Source: Treponema sp. (GTDB lineage Bacteria; Spirochaetota; Spirochaetia; Treponematales; Treponemataceae). From it: a stretch of DNA of 64,000 nt. The stretch spans positions 1 through 64,000 of the forward strand of contig JAEEVR010000009.1 in NCBI GenBank assembly GCA_016290995.1, read 5' to 3'. Below the pieces are notes generated by a model, which was not told the origin of the DNA, ran no database searches, and saw only the letters and a list, made by a program, of their open reading frames with translations. Within the stretch, counting starts at the first letter, position 1; each line of letters opens with the position of its first letter. Made by a program: the position numbers and the translations under genes. Below are positions 40,546 to 49,473 of this stretch, piece by piece.

Positions 40546-41796
40546 ATGAAGCAAATTCGCGTAATCGCAGAAAGCAAGAACAAGCTGGTGCTGGACGAGG
40601 ACGCCCAAAAGGGCGACTGGATAGACTTGGCGCAAATCAATTCCGTGGACACGGGCTTGGTTGAAAAGGCGCTGGCCGCGGGAGCCGACAAGGTTTACCA
40701 AGAAAAGCTTAAGGCGGCCAAAAGCGAATTTGAATTGCATAACCAAAAACAAATCGCGGAACTCCAAGCCAAAATTTCTTCATTTGAAAACGAAAAAAAA
40801 CTTGCGGTGGCCGAAGCGCTTTCCAAAAAAGATTCTGAAATTTCCGATCTAAAGCAAAAGCTTGTAGCGGGAGAATCGCAAAAGCAGCTTGAGCTTCAAA
40901 AACTTTCCAACCAGCTTGAAAACGCGGCGAGCAAGGCCAAGCTTAACGAGGACAGCTTAAAGCAAAATTTTGAAAGCCAGCTAAAATTAAAGGACGAGCA
41001 AATCGCCTACTACAAGGACCTCAAGGCCAAGATGTCAACCAAGATGATCGGCGAATCTCTTGAAGTCCATTGCAAAACTTTGTTCGAGCAATTCCTTAGG
41101 CCAGTCATGCCCTCAGCTTATTTTGAAAAGGACAACGAAGTTTCGCGCGCGTCGGGCAGCAAGGGCGACTTTATTTTTCGCGACAGCGAGGACGGCCTTG
41201 AATACATTTCGATTATGTTCGAGATGAAAAACGAGGCGGACGAGACAGCCACCAAGCATACAAACGAATCTTTCTTTAAGGAATTGGACAAGGACCGCCG
41301 CGAAAAAAAATGCGAGTACGCCGTTCTTGTTTCTTTGTTGGAAAAGGACAGCGAGCTTTACAACGGCGGAATCGTTGACGTTTCGCATAAGTTCCCCAAG
41401 ATGTATGTGATCCGCCCGCAATTTTTTATCCCGCTCATCACGCTGTTGCGCAACGCCGCGCGCAATTCTTTGGAATACCAAAGACAATTGCAAGTGGCAA
41501 AGAACCAGTCAATCGACATCACGAACTTTGAAGAAAAACTTATGGATTTTAAGACCGGCTTTGACAGAAACTACAAGCTGGCCAGCGACAAATTCCAAAC
41601 GGCGATTGACGAGATTGACAAGACGATCGACCACTTGCAAAAAATAAAGGACGCGCTTCTTGGAAGCGAAAACAATTTGCGCCTTGCCAACAACAAGCTT
41701 GACGACCTTTCGATAAAAAAGTTGACTCGCGGAAATCCCACGATGACCGAAAAATTCGCCGCGCTAAAGTCGCAAGAGCAAGGCGGCTCGCTTTAG
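40546..41796 (+). CDS. DUF2130 protein, coiled coil plus PD-(D/E)XK-like nuclease domain
   Basis: 416 residues. The N-terminus (about 1-50) is globular, followed by a long coiled coil (about 50-165). The DUF2130 core (about 165-330) has a nuclease-like pattern: E170 in KMIGESLE, D208 in SKGDFIF, and E226-M-K228 in MFEMKNE, a good PD-(D/E)XK arrangement. A C-terminal helical coiled coil spans about 345-395. DUF2130 proteins have no settled function. The start of a DNA methyltransferase gene 3 bp downstream makes a role in DNA protection or processing plausible; this is inference. Confidence 0.82.
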   Translation: MKQIRVIAESKNKLVLDEDAQKGDWIDLAQINSVDTGLVEKALAAGADKVYQEKLKAAKSEFELHNQKQIAELQAKISSFENEKKLAVAEALSKKDSEISDLKQKLVAGESQKQLELQKLSNQLENAASKAKLNEDSLKQNFESQLKLKDEQIAYYKDLKAKMSTKMIGESLEVHCKTLFEQFLRPVMPSAYFEKDNEVSRASGSKGDFIFRDSEDGLEYISIMFEMKNEADETATKHTNESFFKELDKDRREKKCEYAVLVSLLEKDSELYNGGIVDVSHKFPKMYVIRPQFFIPLITLLRNAARNSLEYQRQLQVAKNQSIDITNFEEKLMDFKTGFDRNYKLASDKFQTAIDEIDKTIDHLQKIKDALLGSENNLRLANNKLDDLSIKKLTRGNPTMTEKFAALKSQEQGGSL

Positions 41797-41799
41797 CCT

Positions 41800-42795
41800 A
41801 TGCAAAAGGAACGCGCCAAAAACAATCGCACTCTCACTTTGACCGAGGAAGAGATTCCAGCCTTGCGCTCAAAGCTTTTGACCGATGCGGATTTGCGCGC
41901 GGCCGCGATTTCTGGCGCGGAAACAAGCCTAAAAAGCGGCGGCGTCCTCGCGACTGCAACCGAAAACAAAATCATAAACGCTGATTTGTTCGAGGCCCTT
42001 CCGCTTTTGCCGGACGCTTTCGCCGACCTTATAATCATAGATCCGCCATACAATCTTAGCAAAAATTTTGGCGGTCTAAAATTCAACGAGCGCTCCGACG
42101 CCGCCTACGACGAATACCTTGCGTCTTGGTTCCCCGCGGTTTGCAGAAAGCTAAAGGCCAATGGAAGCCTTTACATTTGCGGCGACTGGAAGTGCTCGTC
42201 GGCTTTGCAGCGCGCGGTCCAAAAAGAGTTGACGGTGATGAACAGAATCACTTGGCAGCGCGAAAAAGGCCGCGGCGCAAAAAGCAATTGGAAAAACGGA
42301 ATGGAAGACATTTGGTTTGCGGTAAAGAATCCCGACGACTATTACTTTGACGTTGAGGCCGTGAAGCTAAAGCGAAAAGTTTTGGCCCCCTACACGCAGG
42401 ATGGAAAGCCAAAAGATTGGGAGAGCGACGCGGCCGGCAATTTTAGGCTTACGCATCCCAGCAATTTTTGGGACGACATTTCGATTCCCTTTTGGTCGAT
42501 GCCCGAAAATACCGACCATCCGACGCAAAAACCCGAAAAGCTTTACGCCAAGTTGATATTGGCTTCTTGCAAAAAAGGCGGAATGGTGTTCGACCCCTTT
42601 TTGGGGAGCGGAACAAGCGCCGTCGTCGCCAAAAAACTAGGCCGAAACTTTTGCGGAATAGAAATTAACGAAGAATATTGCTTGTGGGCGCAAAAGCGCT
42701 TGGACCGCGTCGAAGACGACGCGAGCATCCAGGGCTACGCCGACGGCGTTTTTTGGGAGCGAAACTCGCTGGCCGAGCAAGCTCGAAAAAAATAG
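41800..42795 (+). CDS. Site-specific DNA methyltransferase (beta-class N6A/N4C)
   Basis: 331 residues. Catalytic motif IV is DPPYNL (81-86), followed later by HPTQKP (240-245) and motif I FLGSGTS (267-273). The order IV-then-I defines the beta class of amino-methyltransferases. DPPY favours adenine-N6. A target-recognition region lies about 150-230. The recognition site cannot be read from sequence. No conventional restriction enzyme is adjacent; the DUF2130 nuclease-like gene directly upstream is the only candidate partner. Confidence 0.88.
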   Translation: MQKERAKNNRTLTLTEEEIPALRSKLLTDADLRAAAISGAETSLKSGGVLATATENKIINADLFEALPLLPDAFADLIIIDPPYNLSKNFGGLKFNERSDAAYDEYLASWFPAVCRKLKANGSLYICGDWKCSSALQRAVQKELTVMNRITWQREKGRGAKSNWKNGMEDIWFAVKNPDDYYFDVEAVKLKRKVLAPYTQDGKPKDWESDAAGNFRLTHPSNFWDDISIPFWSMPENTDHPTQKPEKLYAKLILASCKKGGMVFDPFLGSGTSAVVAKKLGRNFCGIEINEEYCLWAQKRLDRVEDDASIQGYADGVFWERNSLAEQARKK

Positions 42796-42804
42796 GAGGA
42801 AGTT

Positions 42805-44499
42805 ATGAAAAAATTATTCGCTTTATTTGTCGCTATGTTTTCGCTCGCGCTCGTTTCATGCGGACAACGCGGTGACGTTACGATCGTTTACACGAATGAC
42901 GTTCATACTTATATCAATAAGGGCTTGGCTTACGGCAATGTGGCCGCGCTAAAAGAAGATCTTCTTGCGCAGGGAAAAAATGTCGCGCTCGTTGACGCGG
43001 GCGACTTTATACAAGGAACGGTTTACGGCGCTATGGACCAGGGCGCCAATGTCGTCAAGTTTATGAACGCCGCCGGATACGACCTTGCCGTTTTTGGAAA
43101 CCACGAATTTGATTACGGAATGGAGCGGGCGCTTGACGTTATAAAAGAGGCGGCCTTTCCTCTTGTCGCCTGCAACTTTATTCACGCAAAGGACAATAAG
43201 CCTGTTGTCGCGCCCTATAAAATTTTGCGTCTTGGAAAGTCGCGCGTGGCCTTTGTGGGAATCATGACTCCCGACACGTTGTCAAAGTCTTCGCCCAAAC
43301 ATTTTATGGACAAAGACGGAAAGACTTTTCTTTACAAGATTCTTGGCTGCGACGCCAAGGAAGACCTTTACGAGAGCGTTCAAAAAACTGTCGACCAGGC
43401 CGCGCGCAAGGCCGACTATGTCGTTGCCCTTGGCCATTTGGGCGTTGACGAAAGTTCCGCTCCTTGGCGAAGCGAAGACGTCATCGCGCGCACGCACGGC
43501 ATAGACGCTTTTATCGACGGACATTCGCATACTGTTATGGAACAAAAGTTTGTCAAAAACGACAAAGGCCAGGACGTTCTTTTGACGCAGACCGGCTGCT
43601 ACTTTGGAGCGATTGGCCTTGTGGAATTGAATGGCGACCAAAAGTCTTCGCGCTTGATAAAAGATTACAAACCTTCAGACGAAAAAGTTGACTCGCTTGT
43701 CAGCGATTGGATGGCTCAAGTTGACAAACACATGGGAACAAAAATCGCGTCCTGCGACTTTCCTCTTTGCGCCAATTCGCCGGTTGGAAATCATGAGCGC
43801 CTTGTCCGAAAGCAGGAAAGCAATTTGGGCGATTTTGTCTCCGACGCTTTTTATTGGCACTTTAATTTTGTTGAAGGCCTTGACTGCGACCTGGCGTTTG
43901 AAAACGGCGGCGGATTGAGAAGCGACATTCCCGCGGGCGACGTGACTTACAGCGCCGTTAAAACAGTCCTTCCTTTTGGAAATGACGTTTGCCTTGTGGA
44001 ACTGACCGGCCGCCAAATTTTTGACGCGTTGGAATTCGGCGCGCGCTTTGTCGGCCTTGGTGACAACGGAGGCTTTATGCACGCGGCCGGCATGCGCTAT
44101 AAAATTGACGCGACAATTCCCACAGCCGTAAAGACAAATTCTGAAGAGCTTTGGCTTTCAAGCCCCGGCCCTTACCGCGTTTCTGACGTTCAAGTTTACG
44201 ACAAAAAAAGCGGCGCTTACGTTCCGCTCGACATGGAAAAGCGCTACGCTGTGGCCGGCCTTAGCTTTACCCTGCGCGAGATGGGCGACGGCTTTGCCAT
44301 GTTCGAAAACGTCAAGGCCATAAAAAATTACGCGGGCGAAGACTTTATCATCGCCGCAAATTACGCCATGGCCTTTGCCAAGGGAACGGACGGCATGGCG
44401 TCGATTTCTTCCGCGAACAGCCCGCTGGCTTCTTACAAAAATTATCTTTTGAATTACGAAAAGCCTGAAGGCTCGGGCAGGATTGTGATAAAGAAATAA
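42805..44499 (+). CDS. 5'-nucleotidase/UshA-like lipoprotein
   Basis: 564 residues. Lipoprotein signal MKKLFALFVAMFSLALVSC with Cys19. The N-terminal metallophosphatase domain has YTNDVHTY, VDAGDFIQGT, FGNHEFDYG, ALGHLGVDES and IDGHSHTV (dinuclear metal site). The C-terminal UshA domain has AFENGGGLRSDIPAGDVTY and TVLPFGNDVCLVELTG. It is a periplasmic nucleotide scavenger releasing nucleosides and phosphate, like the T. pallidum UshA homologue. SD AGGAGG is 5 nt upstream. Confidence 0.9.
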   Translation: MKKLFALFVAMFSLALVSCGQRGDVTIVYTNDVHTYINKGLAYGNVAALKEDLLAQGKNVALVDAGDFIQGTVYGAMDQGANVVKFMNAAGYDLAVFGNHEFDYGMERALDVIKEAAFPLVACNFIHAKDNKPVVAPYKILRLGKSRVAFVGIMTPDTLSKSSPKHFMDKDGKTFLYKILGCDAKEDLYESVQKTVDQAARKADYVVALGHLGVDESSAPWRSEDVIARTHGIDAFIDGHSHTVMEQKFVKNDKGQDVLLTQTGCYFGAIGLVELNGDQKSSRLIKDYKPSDEKVDSLVSDWMAQVDKHMGTKIASCDFPLCANSPVGNHERLVRKQESNLGDFVSDAFYWHFNFVEGLDCDLAFENGGGLRSDIPAGDVTYSAVKTVLPFGNDVCLVELTGRQIFDALEFGARFVGLGDNGGFMHAAGMRYKIDATIPTAVKTNSEELWLSSPGPYRVSDVQVYDKKSGAYVPLDMEKRYAVAGLSFTLREMGDGFAMFENVKAIKNYAGEDFIIAANYAMAFAKGTDGMASISSANSPLASYKNYLLNYEKPEGSGRIVIKK

Positions 44500-44510
44500 G
44501 CCATTTTATT

Positions 44511-44539
44511 TTGACAATTCCCCAAAAATGCGCTATAAT
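44511..44539 (+). promoter_or_regulatory. Perfect consensus sigma-70 promoter
   Basis: TTGACA (44511-44516), 17 bp, GCGC then TATAAT (44534-44539). It is the only fully consensus promoter seen here. It drives the InlB-repeat lipoprotein through a ~180-nt leader containing a hairpin and a pentanucleotide repeat. Confidence 0.85.
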
Positions 44540-44568
44540 GCAACGCCGTGGAAGAGAGAGTTGAAATT

Positions 44569-44583
44569 GCGGATAAAATCCGC
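44569..44583 (+). promoter_or_regulatory. Leader hairpin
   Basis: GCGGAT-aaa-ATCCGC is a perfect 6-bp stem in the leader. Its right arm runs into the first CGCAT repeat. A second stem (GCCCGC/GCGGGC) lies at about 44621-44641. Confidence 0.5.
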
Positions 44584-44605
44584 ATCGCATCGCATCGCAT
44601 CGCAT
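44581..44605. repeat. (CGCAT)5 simple sequence repeat in 5' leader
   Basis: Five perfect tandem CGCAT units followed by CGCTA, about 35 nt after the predicted transcription start and 124 nt before the lipoprotein ATG. Such pentanucleotide tracts change length by slipped-strand mispairing. No other tract like it was seen in the window. Confidence 0.9.
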
Positions 44606-44728
44606 CGCTAGCGACTACTATGCCCGCATATTTTTGGCGGGCCATTTTCGTTGGCAAAAATTCAAGGACAAAAATTCCCTTCTCGTAACAAAGGTTTTCC
44701 GCATCATAAACATTGATAGGAGGTGTGT

Positions 44729-47647
44729 ATGAACAAAACAATTTTTTCAATTTTTTCCGCAATCGTTTTATGCTTGGCGGTCTCATGCAGCAATAGCGCT
44801 GGAGGCTCAACGCCAACGCATACCCCACAGCCTAGCGGTTACTCAATTGAAATTTCTTATATCGAAGACAGCTCAGGACAAACGCATGGAACGGTGGCCC
44901 CAAGCAAGACTAAAGGCATCGCCCAGGGCGAAAAAATTTCTCTTGCCATAACGCCTGAAAATAACTACCAATTGGACAAACTGTATTGCCAGTATTATGA
45001 CGGGAGCGATATTCCTAAAAACATTGACGTGACGGACAATTCGTTTGTCATGCCAAACAAAAACGTGTACATCGGCGCTTCTTTTAAAGAGACCATAACA
45101 TTATACAATGTTTCGGCTTCGGAAACGCAAAACGGAAAGATTCAGTTTTCCGCAAACGGCTCCGACCCGCAGGATACATGCAAGGCCGCAAAAGGAACGA
45201 CGGTCACAATTTTTGTTTTGCCAAATGAAGGCTACGAAATTGACATGCTTGCGGCAAGCGCGGGTGGCAACAATCTGACAATTAACGGAAGCGCTTTTGC
45301 AATGCCGGAAGCGGACGTTACGGTAAGCGCGACTTTTAAGCCGGTGATAAAAACATATACAGTGGCAATTGGAACAATGACTGGCGGCTCGGTGACGGCA
45401 AGCCCTGGAACGTCTGTTGCGGCCGGAACGACAGTGACGCTTAACCCTACGGCTGACAGCGGCTATGTCCTTGATTCCCTTACGGTAAAGGACGCCTCTG
45501 GTAATGATGTTTTGACGCAGCGAAACGCTTTTGAAATGCCGCAAAGCGATGTTACCGTCAGCGCCGTTTTCAAAAAAATCTACACGATAACAATAAACAA
45601 ACCGACAAACGGAAATATCGGCGTTGTAACTCCAAGGGGCAGATGGACAACAAATGACGGCGCTCAAACCGTAGAAGCCTTTGCCGGAGAAACGATTGTA
45701 TACGACGCCGTACCAGAAGACAAATACAAGCTTAAGTCTTTTGCCATTAACGGCGTTGAAGGAATTGACGCGAGCAAGCAAAAGAATTCGTTTGTCATGC
45801 CGCAAAGCGATGTGACGATAAGCGCGACATTCGAACAAAGATCTAAATATTATATTGGCACGGAATGCAATACAGGTGGAACGGTTTCTCCTGCTGAACA
45901 ATATGCTTTAGAAGGAGACGAAGTAACGGTTACGGTAACGCCAACAACAGGCGGAGCAGGCGAAAAAGACTATGCTGTTGAAAAACTTTGCCTGGAGTAC
46001 AATTGGTCTACAATCCTCATTCCTATTGACAAGGCGGGAGGACAAGTTAAGTTTACCGTGCCTGATGCCAGCACCGCTATTAAAGTAAGAGCGAAATTTG
46101 CGGAAAAAACATATTCGATTAAGCTGGCCGATAACATTACAGGCGGCTCGATAACGGGATTTAACTCAAGCGGAAATCATCTGGGCCAAAAAATTCGTCT
46201 TTTTGTAACGCCTGACGATGGATATAAGCTTTCAAATAAAAGCAATATTTCCATAACAGGCGCGAGTGTGACGCTCGACGACTTTTACTGCTTTGAGATG
46301 CCTAAAGCGGACATTACGATTAAACCGACATTTGCTTCCAACGCGACAGGGCGCGCAATTACGATTAACCCAAGCGATAACGGTTCCGTTTCTTGCGCCA
46401 AAACGACAGGAGTTATGCCCGGTTCCACGGTTGCGCTTATGGCAACTCCTGCCAGCGGCTATAAACTTAATAGTTTTACCGTAACAAAAAACGGTTCGGA
46501 GGCAGTTGCTGTTTCCGACAATACCTTTATAATGCCAGACAGCGACGTTTCTGTAAGCGCTACATTCCTCAGCGGAAAAGAAAAAGACGTATATGTTTGG
46601 ATTAAGTTGGATGGCACGTCTAAAACTATTGCAGAACGCTTGCGCAGTAACATTGCGCCTGGAACAGTCGTTACGTCTGATGGCCTTCCTGCCGGATACG
46701 TGATTAGTTCAGTCTACGTGACAGAATATGTTACGGAGCATCCTGAACTATGGAATCAGGGTAAGGATATTCAGCTTACTTCCCGTACGGATACAGACTA
46801 TAGCTTTGTCATGCCGGACTGTAAAACGCATGTAGAAATAAATGTAAAAGCGCCCGTTAAGCCAAAGCCCGATACAATTGGCGATATTGTGCTTGAAGAC
46901 GGAACGGCTGTTGCCTATGAGAATAGGAGCAAGCTTTCAGAAACACAAAGGTGGCACTCTATTGCGGTCATTTTTTACGACGGCAAGGCGTCCACTGATT
47001 TAGGCAACTGTGTGCTTGGCGTAGGACTGGCCGAGGGCATTGGCAATTGGTGTTACCAGACAGAAACAGCGTCTTATATAAAAATCCCTGAAATTACCGC
47101 CAACCCGATAAGATGGGGCGAGCCTGTAACGCACGCTGAGTTCGGTAAAGAAGTGCCTGTGTTTGGTTATCCTAAAAGGGAAAGAGAGGTAACATTCACT
47201 GGAGAGACGGACGGACAAATCCGAGGAACCAACAACCTTTCTAAAGTAAGAAACTACCTGGGAAATGATTTTCATCTAGAAAAAATGAAAGCGTTCAAAT
47301 ATTGCGAGGAATACAAAGACCAGGATGGAAGCCGCCTCAAATGGATTGAGGATAAACAATATCAAACCGGCTGGTATTTGCCGACGATCGCGGAGCTGAC
47401 GTATCTTTTGGAGAAGGTCGGATGGGTAAACGGATGCATTAGCGATGTTTACGGAAAGACAATAATCAGCGCGTTTGGCTCAGAGGACTATTATTGGTCT
47501 TCAAGCCAGGTTTCAGGAAATAAACTCGAAGCCTGGCTCGCAAGAAGCGAAAGCCTCGCAAGAAGCGAAAGCTCAGATCCCGATGTCTCTCTGCTTTCTT
47601 ACAGCAAAGCAAACCCTAACCATATCCGGGCAATCCGCGAGTTTTAG
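44729..47647 (+). CDS. Surface lipoprotein with InlB-type repeats and C-terminal DUF1566/Lcl domain
   Basis: 972 residues from ATG 44729 (SD AGGAGGTG; a GTG 6 bp upstream overlaps the SD and is rejected). Lipobox AVSC (Cys20). About eight divergent InlB B-like repeats of 70-90 residues follow, each closing with a motif like FEMPQSDVTVSAVF (for example at AFAMPEADVTVSATF, SFVMPQSDVTISATF, TFIMPDSDVSVSATF). The last ~120 residues resemble the DUF1566/Lcl C-terminal fold: GWYLPTIAELTYLLEKV ... YYWSSSQ ... HIRAIREF. Probably a surface adhesin or carbohydrate-binding protein. Codon use and base composition are AT-richer than in the neighbours. Confidence 0.85.
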   Translation: MNKTIFSIFSAIVLCLAVSCSNSAGGSTPTHTPQPSGYSIEISYIEDSSGQTHGTVAPSKTKGIAQGEKISLAITPENNYQLDKLYCQYYDGSDIPKNIDVTDNSFVMPNKNVYIGASFKETITLYNVSASETQNGKIQFSANGSDPQDTCKAAKGTTVTIFVLPNEGYEIDMLAASAGGNNLTINGSAFAMPEADVTVSATFKPVIKTYTVAIGTMTGGSVTASPGTSVAAGTTVTLNPTADSGYVLDSLTVKDASGNDVLTQRNAFEMPQSDVTVSAVFKKIYTITINKPTNGNIGVVTPRGRWTTNDGAQTVEAFAGETIVYDAVPEDKYKLKSFAINGVEGIDASKQKNSFVMPQSDVTISATFEQRSKYYIGTECNTGGTVSPAEQYALEGDEVTVTVTPTTGGAGEKDYAVEKLCLEYNWSTILIPIDKAGGQVKFTVPDASTAIKVRAKFAEKTYSIKLADNITGGSITGFNSSGNHLGQKIRLFVTPDDGYKLSNKSNISITGASVTLDDFYCFEMPKADITIKPTFASNATGRAITINPSDNGSVSCAKTTGVMPGSTVALMATPASGYKLNSFTVTKNGSEAVAVSDNTFIMPDSDVSVSATFLSGKEKDVYVWIKLDGTSKTIAERLRSNIAPGTVVTSDGLPAGYVISSVYVTEYVTEHPELWNQGKDIQLTSRTDTDYSFVMPDCKTHVEINVKAPVKPKPDTIGDIVLEDGTAVAYENRSKLSETQRWHSIAVIFYDGKASTDLGNCVLGVGLAEGIGNWCYQTETASYIKIPEITANPIRWGEPVTHAEFGKEVPVFGYPKREREVTFTGETDGQIRGTNNLSKVRNYLGNDFHLEKMKAFKYCEEYKDQDGSRLKWIEDKQYQTGWYLPTIAELTYLLEKVGWVNGCISDVYGKTIISAFGSEDYYWSSSQVSGNKLEAWLARSESLARSESSDPDVSLLSYSKANPNHIRAIREF
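47537..47572 (+). repeat. In-frame 18-bp tandem duplication
   Basis: CTCGCAAGAAGCGAAAGC occurs twice back to back, coding LARSES twice inside the C-terminal domain of the lipoprotein. The reading frame is kept. Confidence 0.9.
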
Positions 47648-47686
47648 TAGTTTTTCTGCAAGGAACGAGAAGGCAATGCCTAAAAG

Positions 47687-47709
47687 ATTGCCGCGTCGCG
47701 CGCGGCAAT
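47687..47709. repeat. Palindrome ATTGCCGCG-tcgcg-CGCGGCAAT
   Basis: 9-bp perfect arms with a 5-nt loop just after the lipoprotein stop and before its terminator. The arm core GCGGCAAT recurs in the intergenic inverted repeat at 24983-25027. Confidence 0.55.
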
Positions 47710-47712
47710 GAC

Positions 47713-47748
47713 AACGGCTTCCCCTATTTCGGGGAGGCCGTTTTTTTT
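47713..47748 (+). terminator. Intrinsic terminator after lipoprotein gene
   Basis: AACGGCTTCCCC, short loop, GGGGAGGCCG, then T8. Stem ACGGC...GCCGT with CCCC/GGGG inside. Confidence 0.88.
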
Positions 47749-47755
47749 GCGCGTG

Positions 47756-47784
47756 TTGTCTTTTTTCTGTCTTTGCGGTAGAAT
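47756..47784 (+). promoter_or_regulatory. SulP promoter, predicted leaderless
   Basis: TTGTCT (47756-47761), 17 bp, TAGAAT (47779-47784), 9 nt, ATG 47794. It begins 8 bp after the preceding terminator T-tract. Confidence 0.6.
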
Positions 47785-47793
47785 GCGCTCACT

Positions 47794-49473
47794 ATGTTAA
47801 AACCAGAGCTTTTTTCTAGCCTTAAAAATTATTCAGCAAAAACATTCGCCTCCGACGCGCTCGCTGGCGTTATCGTCGGAATCGTGGCCTTGCCCTTGGC
47901 CATCGCCTTTGCAATTGCGAGCGGCGTTCCTCCTGAGGCCGGCTTGTTCACAGCGATTGTGGCGGGCTTTTTTATCTCCGCTTTTGGCGGAAGCAAGGTG
48001 CAGATTGGCGGACCGACTGGCGCCTTTGCGGTAATCGTTTACGGAGTCGTCGCGCAGTTTGGCGTTGAGGGCCTTGCGACGGCGACGATCATGGCCGGCG
48101 TCCTTTTGATATTGCTGGGCGCCTTTAAAATGGGCGGCCTTGTAAAATTTATTCCATATACAATCGTAACAGGTTTTACCGCCGGCATCGCGGTCACCAT
48201 TTTTGCCGGACAAATCGGAGACTTTTTGGGCCTGACAATCACGGCCTTTCCCAAAGGCTTTGACAAAATGCCCGGCGACTTTGTTGGAAAGATTGAGACA
48301 TACTGCCTTAACATCGGCCAAGTCAATTGGTTCTCGTTCGCGCTCGCCGCGGTCAGCTTGGCGCTGATTTTTTTGTGGCCGCGCGTCACAAAAAGAATTC
48401 CAGGCTCGCTTATCGTAATCATTTTGGCAACGCTCGCTTCTGTCATCGCGCGCGAAAAGTTCGGCCTCATCACCGACACAATCGGAAGCCGCTACGGTTC
48501 AATACCCTCGTCGCTTCCGCTTCCTAAATTGCCTGACTTGCGCCTTTCTTCAATACGCGCGCTTTTCCCGACAGCGGTTTCCATCGCCGTTCTCGCGGCC
48601 ATCGAATCGCTTTTGAGCGCGGTTGTCGCTGACGGCATGATCGGAAGCAAGCATGATTCCAACATGGAATTGATCGGGCAGGGAATCGCCAACATCGCAA
48701 GCCCCCTCTTTGGAGGAATCCCCGCGACAGGCGCCATCGCGCGCACTGCCACCAACATCAAGAACGGAGCCAAGACTCCCGTTGCCGGAATCATCCACGC
48801 GCTGACGCTCTTGTTGATTTTGATTTTCTTGGGAAGGTTCGCGGTCTACATTCCGATGGCGGCCTTGAGCGCGGTCTTGATAAACGTCGCCTGGAATATG
48901 GCGGGCTTTGGAAGCATACGCGCCTTGGTCAAAGGCCAAAAGAGCGACTCCTTTGTTTTTGCAGCTACGTTCTTAATCACGGTCTTCATCGACCTTACCG
49001 TGGCGATCGAGGTCGGACTTGGATTGGCCGCCTTCTTCTTTATCAAAAAAATGTGCGACCTTTCAAACGTTCAGGCCAAGCGCGAAAACTTGACCGAAGG
49101 CATAAGCGGCTCGTCAGAAAACCAAGAGACCTTGGACATTCCCAAGGGCGCGATGGTTTACGAAATCGACGGCCCGCTCTTTTTTGGCACCGTACGAAAA
49201 TTTGACATCGCCGTCGAAAAGGCCGAAGTCAGCTACAAGGTTTTGGTCTTGCGCATGAGGAACACGATTTACTTGGACGCCGGCGGAATCCGCGCCCTGG
49301 AGCAAGCCAAGCAAGCCTGCGACCGCCGCGGCGTCACGATTGTCCTTTCGGGCATCCACACCCAGCCCTACATGCTCTGCGAAAAAACCGGAATGCTGGA
49401 CAAGCTTGGAAAGGAAAACGTTTGCGCGAACATTGATTTGGCGCTGGCGCGGGCTAGGGAACTTTTAAAGTGA
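47794..49473 (+). CDS. SulP-family anion transporter with STAS domain
   Basis: 559 residues. About 12-14 membrane segments with the SulP N-terminal signature: DALAGVIVGIVALPLAIAFA, then GLFTAIVAGFFISAFGGSKVQIGGPTG (read in parts). A C-terminal cytoplasmic STAS domain (about 440-559) follows: GAMVYEIDGPLFFGTVRKF, VLRMRNTIYLDAGGIRALEQ. It carries sulfate, bicarbonate or dicarboxylates; the substrate is not deducible. The stop overlaps the next gene's GTG start. Confidence 0.92.
   Translation: MLKPELFSSLKNYSAKTFASDALAGVIVGIVALPLAIAFAIASGVPPEAGLFTAIVAGFFISAFGGSKVQIGGPTGAFAVIVYGVVAQFGVEGLATATIMAGVLLILLGAFKMGGLVKFIPYTIVTGFTAGIAVTIFAGQIGDFLGLTITAFPKGFDKMPGDFVGKIETYCLNIGQVNWFSFALAAVSLALIFLWPRVTKRIPGSLIVIILATLASVIAREKFGLITDTIGSRYGSIPSSLPLPKLPDLRLSSIRALFPTAVSIAVLAAIESLLSAVVADGMIGSKHDSNMELIGQGIANIASPLFGGIPATGAIARTATNIKNGAKTPVAGIIHALTLLLILIFLGRFAVYIPMAALSAVLINVAWNMAGFGSIRALVKGQKSDSFVFAATFLITVFIDLTVAIEVGLGLAAFFFIKKMCDLSNVQAKRENLTEGISGSSENQETLDIPKGAMVYEIDGPLFFGTVRKFDIAVEKAEVSYKVLVLRMRNTIYLDAGGIRALEQAKQACDRRGVTIVLSGIHTQPYMLCEKTGMLDKLGKENVCANIDLALARARELLK

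Noticed and set aside
39388..40767. 459-codon open frame on the minus strand
   Set aside because: It lies opposite the 38755 gene, which has a proper promoter, membrane anchor and a coupled successor. The antisense product has shadow-type composition (Val/Arg/His-rich) and no family features.
44581..44605. CGCAT repeats as a CRISPR or origin-type array
   Set aside because: The units are five bases with no spacers; it is a simple sequence repeat.
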